12,501 bases of DNA from positions 1,117,415-1,129,915 of the forward strand of contig CP070642.1 of NCBI GenBank assembly GCA_020354105.1, in the 5' to 3' direction. A program made the translations under genes and the position numbers. Shown one piece after another: positions 7,904 through 12,501 of the stretch. A model generated the notes under the pieces. That model saw only the letters and a list, made by a program, of their open reading frames with translations, did no database searches and had not been told where the DNA came from. Each line of letters starts with the position of its first letter. The stretch's first letter is position 1. The DNA is from Chloroflexota bacterium. GTDB lineage: Bacteria > Chloroflexota > Dehalococcoidia > GIF9 > UBA5629.

Positions 7904-8934
7904 ACTGTCACCTCCACTGCTTGTTTTTCACCTATTGCCAGCTTGCACAGGTCAATTATGTGTATAGGCTTTATCCCTCTTCTAGCAACCTTCTCAGCCA
8001 GAGGGTCCCAGCAGGCCGGGCAATTAAACACGCAATACCCGGCTCCAGACTTAACCATGTCGTCTACATTCCTTTTCTGCACATCGTGACCCAAATCATA
8101 ACCCTTTGAAGTCATCAAAAGCCCACCACAGCACAGAGCATTCTCATGGTCGTATTCCCGTTTAATTCTCTGAACCCCAATCAGCCCGAATATATCATCA
8201 ACGAAGTGGTCTGTTTCCGGCACAAGCCGTGCTGAACAGTTCCGGTGATACGCAGCTTTAACATTTAACGGCTTTATCTCGTTCTTCAGCTCCTTCAGCC
8301 TTTTGTATATATGCTCGAAGTAATGTATGGGCTTAAACGGCACTTCGATACCATAAGCCGGTGCCAGCTTTGTAAAGGTACCGTAACATTCATCATGTAG
8401 AAATATGACTTCTCTGATTCCCTGGTTCCAGATATTGTCTATTACCTGGGGGAGGTTTTCCTTTATCACTGACATTCTGGCAAAATGCAGGAACATAGCC
8501 TGGCAGAAGAACTCAGTACCCAAGACCCAGGACGGAAGAACATCCTCAAAAAGTTTCCCGGTAGCCAGCGTATAAAGCCTCGGTATAGCACAAAAGGATA
8601 ACGCCGTCTTTTCAGGTTTTCCTACCAGAAATTTGCCCTGGGCTGTGGTCATATTGATTGCCTGCTTAGTAATAGGCCGGGACTGAGGCAGTATGCCTTT
8701 TTCTTCCTGGCGCTCTACTATTAAATAAAATGGATGATTGCCAAAGGGACAGTATTCCTCACAGGCATAACATGTGACACAAGCCTCCAGCACAAAAGAA
8801 TCTTCACCATTGATTACCTTTTGCCACTCTTTTTTCGCCTCACTTTTGTCTAAACTCATATACTGGCATTTAACCAGACAGCTAATTGCCTTGCAGTTGT
8901 CACACTTTGCTTTGTCGAATTTCAATTCAGGCAT
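7900..8934 (-). CDS. 4Fe-4S ferredoxin and CCG-domain protein (HdrD-like)
   Basis: This 344-residue protein is the first gene of the leftward operon. Two cluster motifs lie at the N-terminus: C11-x2-C14-x4-C19-x3-C23 and C52-x2-C55-x2-C58-x3-C62-P. The C-terminal half has one clear CCG-type domain with C233, C268-C269-G-G and C305-P-A-C308. Before it, a degenerate copy may be represented by C115, C144 and C183. It has no membrane segment, so it should work in the cytoplasm, passing electrons to or from the FAD subunit encoded next. The ATG at 8934 has AGGGAGGG eight bases upstream and lies about 20 bases from the predicted transcription start. Its stop overlaps the next start by four bases. 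It resembles heterodisulfide-reductase-related subunits broadly; no specific complex name is justified. Confidence 0.86.
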   Translation of the reverse strand: MPELKFDKAKCDNCKAISCLVKCQYMSLDKSEAKKEWQKVINGEDSFVLEACVTCYACEEYCPFGNHPFYLIVERQEEKGILPQSRPITKQAINMTTAQGKFLVGKPEKTALSFCAIPRLYTLATGKLFEDVLPSWVLGTEFFCQAMFLHFARMSVIKENLPQVIDNIWNQGIREVIFLHDECYGTFTKLAPAYGIEVPFKPIHYFEHIYKRLKELKNEIKPLNVKAAYHRNCSARLVPETDHFVDDIFGLIGVQRIKREYDHENALCCGGLLMTSKGYDLGHDVQKRNVDDMVKSGAGYCVFNCPACWDPLAEKVARRGIKPIHIIDLCKLAIGEKQAVEVTV

Positions 8935-8960
8935 CTGGACGGCCCTCCCTTCAAAGACAC

Positions 8961-8989
8961 ATTGTGTACAAATTATTCACCTTTGTCAA
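8961..8989 (-). promoter_or_regulatory. Sigma-70 type promoter of the leftward redox operon
   Basis: On the minus strand a perfect -35 box TTGACA (8989-8984) and a -10 box CACAAT (8966-8961, 4/6) are separated by 17 bases. Transcription would begin near 8954, leaving a leader of about 20 bases with AGGGAGGG before the first ATG at 8934. Confidence 0.7.
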
Positions 8990-9061
8990 AGTGCTCTTAT
9001 ACAGGAACCAGCTTCGCTTCTGAATAAGAAATTGTTGTCCTGAAGCCTCTTAACATAAACG

Positions 9062-9091
9062 TTTTCCTTATGTGTTACGTTTTACTATAAT
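9062..9091 (+). promoter_or_regulatory. Candidate promoter of the ECF sigma operon
   Basis: A perfect TATAAT stands at 9086-9091, giving a start near 9098 and a leader of about 20 bases with AGAGG at 9106-9110. The -35 region is poor (TTTTCC at 9062-9067), so an activator or alternative sigma recognition is possible. It diverges from the redox-operon promoter within the same 184-base gap (8935-9118). Confidence 0.5.
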
Positions 9092-9118
9092 AGACACCAG
9101 GTAAAAGAGGTCGTCCTG

Positions 9119-9661
9119 GTGCTAAGTGAAGAATATCTGGTACAGCAGGCAGTAAATGGTGATCAAGCAGCTTTTACTCAGCTATACAACCAGAACTTTG
9201 ACAGAATACATCGTTACATCTACGTCAAGGTCAGAAGTCAGGCTGAGGCGGAGGATCTGACACGGGATGTATTTATTAAAGCGCTGGAATCGATTGGCAC
9301 TTACAAGTGGCGGGATCTGCCATTTGCCGCCTGGCTATTCAAGATCGCTCACAACAGGGTAATAGACCATGTAAGGAAACAATCAAAGGAGAAAAGAGCC
9401 AGCCTAGATGAAGCCTACGCAAAAAGTGTAGAAGACCCGATACAGATGACAGAGCGGAATTTTGAGGTCTACCAACTGAAGGAAGCACTGGAGCAGTTGC
9501 CAGAAGCTCAACGGGAGGTGGCCACGCTCCGTTTTATCGGGCAGCTTACGATTACCGAGGTGGCTAGAACACTGGGCAAAAGCGAGGGAACCGTTAAGGC
9601 ATTACAGTTCAATGCTACGGCCTCATTAAGAAAGGCCCTGCATGGGAAATTAGATGGCTAG
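9119..9661 (+). CDS. ECF-type RNA polymerase sigma factor
   Basis: The 180-residue product contains only the two domains expected of an ECF sigma factor. Region 2 covers about residues 10-88, with AEDLTRDVFIKAL (43-55) for core and -10 recognition and FAAWLFKIAHNRVIDHVRK (69-87). Region 4 covers about 118-175, with LPEAQREVATLRFIGQLT (127-144) and a helix-turn-helix EVARTLGKSEGTVKAL (147-162) for the -35 element. It redirects RNA polymerase to a stress or envelope regulon when its partner releases it. The start is GTG 9119, with AGAGG ending about 8 bases before it. The gene overlaps the following anti-sigma-like gene by eight bases, showing a coupled pair. Its target promoters cannot be identified from one window. 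Confidence 0.93.
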   Translation: MLSEEYLVQQAVNGDQAAFTQLYNQNFDRIHRYIYVKVRSQAEAEDLTRDVFIKALESIGTYKWRDLPFAAWLFKIAHNRVIDHVRKQSKEKRASLDEAYAKSVEDPIQMTERNFEVYQLKEALEQLPEAQREVATLRFIGQLTITEVARTLGKSEGTVKALQFNATASLRKALHGKLDG

Positions 9662-10916
9662 AAGTTTAGAAGATATTTTTAACGAGTGTTATGAACGGAT
9701 TCGTGCAGGCGAAAGCCTTCAGAGCTGCCTTGCCAGTTATCCGGAACACCGTGTTGAGCTAAAGTCACTGCTCGAAACCGCCTTCGACGTCGGCAGGCGA
9801 GCTTCCTACATACACCCTCGCCCTGAATTTAAACACTGGGCACAGGTGAGGCTTCAGGGAACACAACAATATAGCAATCACCAAACGCCAGTGGAAAAAT
9901 CCAGCCCATTCAGCTGGTTGCGCCAAAGCTGGGCGGTGGCTGTAGCTGCCGTCCTTGTCCTGCTGCTGACCACCGGCAGCACCATGGCCGCATCGTCAAA
10001 TGCTATGCCGAACCAAACACTTTATCCCATAAAACTGGCTACAGAAGAGATGAGGCTCGCCTTTACATTTTCCGAGGAGAAAAAAGCCGAAATTTACACC
10101 GAGTTAGTCGAAAAAAGGGTTACAGAAGTTACAGCAATGGTTAATGAAGATGAGACCGAGTATGTTGCCAGCACTGCGGTAAGACTGGCTAAACAGATGG
10201 AATCAGCCGATTCCCTGCTAGCTAGAATAGAGAGGGAATATGTCGAAGCTCAACCTCCCATAACAGATATTCCCGAGCCTCCGGTAATCGATGAGAAGCC
10301 TCCGGTAATCGATGAGAAGCCTCCGGTAATCGATGAGAAGCCTCCGGTAATCGATGAGAAGCCTCCGGTAATCGATGAGGAGCCTCCGGTAATTGACGAG
10401 GAGCCTCCGGTAATTGACGAGGAGCCTCCGGTAACCGACGAGAAACCTCCGGTAACTGACGAGAAGCCAACACCATCCGAAGACACCACACGTGATAAAG
10501 AGCGAGCTGCCAAATGGGAGCGTTACAAGAAGTCCCTTGACAATAGCACCTCTAAGAGCTTATGGGCTCTGGAAAAGGCCAAAGAGAAAGCATCAGGACA
10601 AAACAAATCTGACTTGCAAAAATCCATTGACAAGATAAAGGAACAGAGAAAAGAGAGAATCCAGGAGTGGAAAGACCAACATAACGACAAAGAACAAGGC
10701 CAGAATAACTCACAAAATGATAACATTACTGGGACTGGGGAACCTTCAAACACCGAGGGAACTACAAGTACTGAGGGAACTTCAAATACAGGGCAGACTT
10801 CAAATACAGGGGTAACGTCAAACACCGGGGAAACTTCAAATACTGATGGAACATCAAATACCAGTACTACCAGTGACAGTGAACCTACAACGCCGAGACG
10901 GCCAAGACATCGATAA
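9654..10916 (+). CDS. DUF5667 membrane protein, probable anti-sigma factor with repetitive outer domain
   Basis: The 420-residue product has a short N-terminal cytoplasmic part (1-90) with a helical stretch, LEDIFNECYERI...CLASYPEH...ELKSLLETA (5-43), typical of proteins encoded after ECF sigma factors in Chloroflexota. One membrane segment follows at about 93-106. Outside lies a DUF5667 domain (about 117-200; NQTLYPIKLATEEMRLAF, then a long helix), nine PPVIDEK-like heptads (209-271), a highly charged, probably coiled-coil segment (279-350), and a Thr/Ser/Asn/Gly repeat tail (363-404) ending in basic RRPRHR. It probably holds the upstream sigma factor at the membrane and releases it on an outside signal, perhaps after proteolysis; this is inferred from gene order and topology. 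No zinc-binding HxxxCxxC anti-sigma motif is present, so binding would use another mode. The ATG at 9654 overlaps the sigma gene by eight bases. Confidence 0.85.
   Translation: MARSLEDIFNECYERIRAGESLQSCLASYPEHRVELKSLLETAFDVGRRASYIHPRPEFKHWAQVRLQGTQQYSNHQTPVEKSSPFSWLRQSWAVAVAAVLVLLLTTGSTMAASSNAMPNQTLYPIKLATEEMRLAFTFSEEKKAEIYTELVEKRVTEVTAMVNEDETEYVASTAVRLAKQMESADSLLARIEREYVEAQPPITDIPEPPVIDEKPPVIDEKPPVIDEKPPVIDEKPPVIDEEPPVIDEEPPVIDEEPPVTDEKPPVTDEKPTPSEDTTRDKERAAKWERYKKSLDNSTSKSLWALEKAKEKASGQNKSDLQKSIDKIKEQRKERIQEWKDQHNDKEQGQNNSQNDNITGTGEPSNTEGTTSTEGTSNTGQTSNTGVTSNTGETSNTDGTSNTSTTSDSEPTTPRRPRHR
10278..10466 (+). repeat. Nine tandem 21-base repeats encoding PPVIDEK heptads
   Basis: Nine contiguous 21-base units encode PPVIDEK (copies 1-4), PPVIDEE (5-7) and PPVTDEK (8-9). 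Copies 1-4 are identical in DNA, copy 5 differs by one base, copies 6-7 share further changes, and 8-9 diverge most. The period is a multiple of three, so gain or loss of a unit keeps the frame. The encoded stretch is an acidic, proline-rich, probably extended spacer outside the membrane. Confidence 0.95.
10740..10865 (+). repeat. Seven degenerate 18-base repeats encoding xTSNTG hexads
   Basis: Seven consecutive six-residue units of the form x-T-S-N-T-G/E/D (residues 363-404) are encoded by degenerate 18-base units. Units 3-6 are the best conserved. The rich Thr/Ser/Asn content suggests a flexible, possibly glycosylated tail. Confidence 0.85.
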
Positions 10917-10940
10917 CAAAGCCCTGACATCTACAAGCTC

Positions 10941-10969
10941 TTGACTACCTCGCCAGATACAGGCATTAT
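10941..10969 (+). promoter_or_regulatory. Candidate distal promoter for the DUF3160 gene
   Basis: TTGACT (10941-10946, 5/6) and CATTAT (10964-10969, 4/6) are separated by 17 bases. A start near 10976 would give a leader of about 148 bases containing an orphan AAGGAGG (11009-11015) and the 11047-11067 inverted repeat. The rest of the 10917-11123 gap shows no gene and no clear terminator. Confidence 0.4.
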
Positions 10970-11046
10970 TTAAGTAACCACCACAACTAGAGCAGGTTGT
11001 CCGACTCCAAGGAGGCTAATAACCTTACGTCTGTTCTCATTCCTGT

Positions 11047-11067
11047 AGGTGAAATAGTTCATCACCT
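11047..11067. repeat. Inverted repeat AGGTGA-N9-TCACCT upstream of the DUF3160 gene
   Basis: Six-base arms at 11047-11052 and 11062-11067 flank nine bases. No T-run follows, so it is not a typical terminator. It sits immediately upstream of where the -35 box of the proximal promoter would be, so it may be an operator, or an RNA hairpin if transcription starts further upstream. Confidence 0.4.
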
Positions 11068-11090
11068 GTAATACTTACCCAGCTTAAACG

Positions 11091-11096
11091 TATAAT
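11091..11096 (+). promoter_or_regulatory. -10 box of a proximal promoter for the DUF3160 gene
   Basis: A perfect TATAAT would start transcription near 11103, about 20 bases before the ATG and just ahead of the Shine-Dalgarno AAAGGAG (11111-11117). No good -35 box lies 16-18 bases upstream, so help from an activator, or recognition of the -35 by another sigma factor, would be needed. Confidence 0.45.
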
Positions 11097-11123
11097 ACAG
11101 AGGAAGTATAAAAGGAGATAAAA

Positions 11124-12501
11124 ATGAACAGGATACTTAAAATCGTCATGCCTGCATTTCTCATTCTTGGGGTGGTACTGAGCACAGGATGTGCCGCTCA
11201 GCAAAGTACGGCACCCACCCCACCCACAGCACCAATCACTGTTCCTCCCGTCAGCGAACTGTCCAATCCCAAGCTGGCTATGGCTTCAGCATATAATCCA
11301 ACTGATGTCAGCTTCACACCGAACAGCCCGAGCTATTCATTGCCGATTGACCTGACTAAGGTAGCTAACTCAGACCAGATACAAAACGAGTTTAATCTAA
11401 ATTCAGGACAGAAATCACTCATCGAAAGCAATAGCTTCGTGGTTATCCCGTGGAGAGGCGATGATATTGTGGCACCATATAAAAACCTGAAAAACAGGGA
11501 TGTCCCTATATTCGTCACCACAGACACGCTACTTCATCTGTACCATATTCAATTCAATGAGATTTTAAAGCGAATCGAAGAGGAGGAGTTCTATAACCAG
11601 CTTATAGATATGAGCCTGGCAATGCTGGAAAGAGCCGAGACCGATTACCAGGCCCTCACCCAGCCGATGCTGAAAGAAGCCGCCCGGAGAAACGTCGCCT
11701 ACTTCTCCGTGGCTACAAAGCTGCTGGAGACACCATCAAATAAAATAGACTTCGATATCCCCAGCTACGTGAAAAAAGAGGTCAACGCAGAAATCAAGAA
11801 TATCGAAGCCCACCGTGGCTTTGAAACCAGCGCTATCTTCAACTCGCCGGATTCCCGGAACCCCTACCAGGAGGACTACTCCCAGTATGTACCCAGAGGA
11901 CATTACACCCGGAGCGATATCCTGAAGAGCTACTTCAAGGCGATGATGTGGTACGGCAGAATGGCTTTTCTGCTCAAGGGAGGCAATGATGCCCTGATAT
12001 CAGAAGAGGATGCCGACATCGCTACCATCCAGGCGTCTCTTATCTCAGCCGAGCTGCCCGGTGTAAGAGTCAGCGATTATACCGCTAAAGACATCTGGGA
12101 CAGAATATATGCCGTCACCGTATTTTTCGTCGGTACTGCAGATGATCTGACACCATACGAATATCTGACAGCCTTAGAAAAGGTCTTCGGACCTGACTTC
12201 GCCCCCAACCAGCTTGCTGACCAAGCCAGTATGCTGGAGCTGAAAGCCGAGCTATCCCAACTGAGAAACCCTGAAATCTATGGCGGCTCAGGTGTCTGCG
12301 TGATATATCCGCCAGTAACCAAGGACAAGCTCTACGAATGTCTGGCTGATACCAAAGGACTGAGATTCATGGGGCAGAGGTTTGTCCCTGATTCCTATAT
12401 GTTCCAGAACCTGGTAACGCCGACGGTGGGTATGTATGTGGGCACGGGCAAGCCTTTCACCATGAAGATGACCCAGCTGGGTCCAACCAGATGTATCCCC
12501 A
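11124..12501 (+). CDS. DUF3160 family lipoprotein, N-terminal 459 residues
   Basis: The frame starts at ATG 11124, six bases after AAAGGAG, and is still open at the right edge; 459 residues are visible of a family usually well over 600 long. A signal peptide ends in LSTGC with Cys23 as the likely lipid anchor, followed by a Pro/Thr-rich linker (about 26-45). The family's hallmark is PIFVTTDTLLHLYHIQF (128-144), followed by a long helical region, and RFMGQRFVPDSYMFQNLV (414-431) further on. DUF3160 proteins are predicted surface or periplasmic proteins without an established activity. The gene lies 207 bases after the sigma/anti-sigma pair on the same strand and may be regulated with it, but it has its own candidate promoters. 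Confidence 0.85.
   Translation, partial: MNRILKIVMPAFLILGVVLSTGCAAQQSTAPTPPTAPITVPPVSELSNPKLAMASAYNPTDVSFTPNSPSYSLPIDLTKVANSDQIQNEFNLNSGQKSLIESNSFVVIPWRGDDIVAPYKNLKNRDVPIFVTTDTLLHLYHIQFNEILKRIEEEEFYNQLIDMSLAMLERAETDYQALTQPMLKEAARRNVAYFSVATKLLETPSNKIDFDIPSYVKKEVNAEIKNIEAHRGFETSAIFNSPDSRNPYQEDYSQYVPRGHYTRSDILKSYFKAMMWYGRMAFLLKGGNDALISEEDADIATIQASLISAELPGVRVSDYTAKDIWDRIYAVTVFFVGTADDLTPYEYLTALEKVFGPDFAPNQLADQASMLELKAELSQLRNPEIYGGSGVCVIYPPVTKDKLYECLADTKGLRFMGQRFVPDSYMFQNLVTPTVGMYVGTGKPFTMKMTQLGPTRCIP

Noticed and set aside
7565..8089. 174-codon + strand frame opposite the redox operon
   Set aside because: It runs antisense across the coupled end of the first and start of the second redox genes; the protein shows no family motifs and no ribosome site.
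10278..10466. Regular repeats as a CRISPR array
   Set aside because: The units are directly contiguous with no spacers and lie in frame in a protein-coding gene.
10222..10513. Two antisense frames of 87-89 codons across the 21-base repeats, with repetitive protein
   Set aside because: A repeat whose period is a multiple of three keeps any stop-free antisense frame open; there is no start signal and the sense gene is convincing.
10523..10930. Antisense 135-codon frame opposite the Thr/Ser-rich tail
   Set aside because: It is the mirror of low-complexity coding sequence on the other strand, with no Shine-Dalgarno sequence or family similarity.

Overview
The window looks like a chromosomal segment from an anaerobic bacterium, most likely a Chloroflexota member of the Dehalococcoidia type. 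The pointers are an ECF sigma factor paired with a DUF5667 anti-sigma protein whose N-terminus (LEDI..CYERI..GES...CL..YPEH..EL..LL) is a pattern I associate with Chloroflexota, a DUF3160 lipoprotein, and a soluble FAD/iron-sulfur redox operon of the kind common in anaerobes. No marker gene fixes the taxonomy, so this is inference. No tRNA, rRNA, CRISPR array, insertion sequence or phage gene is visible. Genes fill the window; the longest gap is 207 bases.

Layout. (1) 1-219: 3' end of queF (queuosine precursor synthesis), cut by the left edge. (2) 285-1298: glyceraldehyde-3-phosphate dehydrogenase, probably with its own promoter lying inside the end of queF. (3) 1397-4490, + strand: a three-gene module of CotH-kinase lipoprotein, VTC/triphosphate-tunnel domain protein (polyphosphate polymerase type) and DUF4956 membrane protein. 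(4) 4544-8934, - strand: a tight four-gene operon transcribed leftward, of iron-sulfur protein, GlcD-like FAD oxidoreductase, GlcF/HdrD-like iron-sulfur protein and DUF169 protein. (5) 9119-10916, + strand: ECF sigma factor and its membrane-spanning DUF5667 partner, whose outer part carries nine 21-base repeats and a second set of 18-base repeats. (6) 11124-end, + strand: 5' part of a DUF3160 lipoprotein gene, cut by the right edge.

How the parts fit. The leftward operon has stop/start overlaps (ATGA, TAATG) and a convincing promoter, so its products probably form one cytoplasmic complex moving electrons between an unknown 2-hydroxyacid-like substrate, FAD, and a chain of iron-sulfur centres. 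The CotH-VTC-DUF4956 set combines a predicted exported phosphotransferase, a predicted polyphosphate-handling enzyme and a membrane protein; I regard it as the least understood system here. The sigma/anti-sigma pair has the form of a surface-sensing switch, and the following DUF3160 lipoprotein is a plausible but unproven target.
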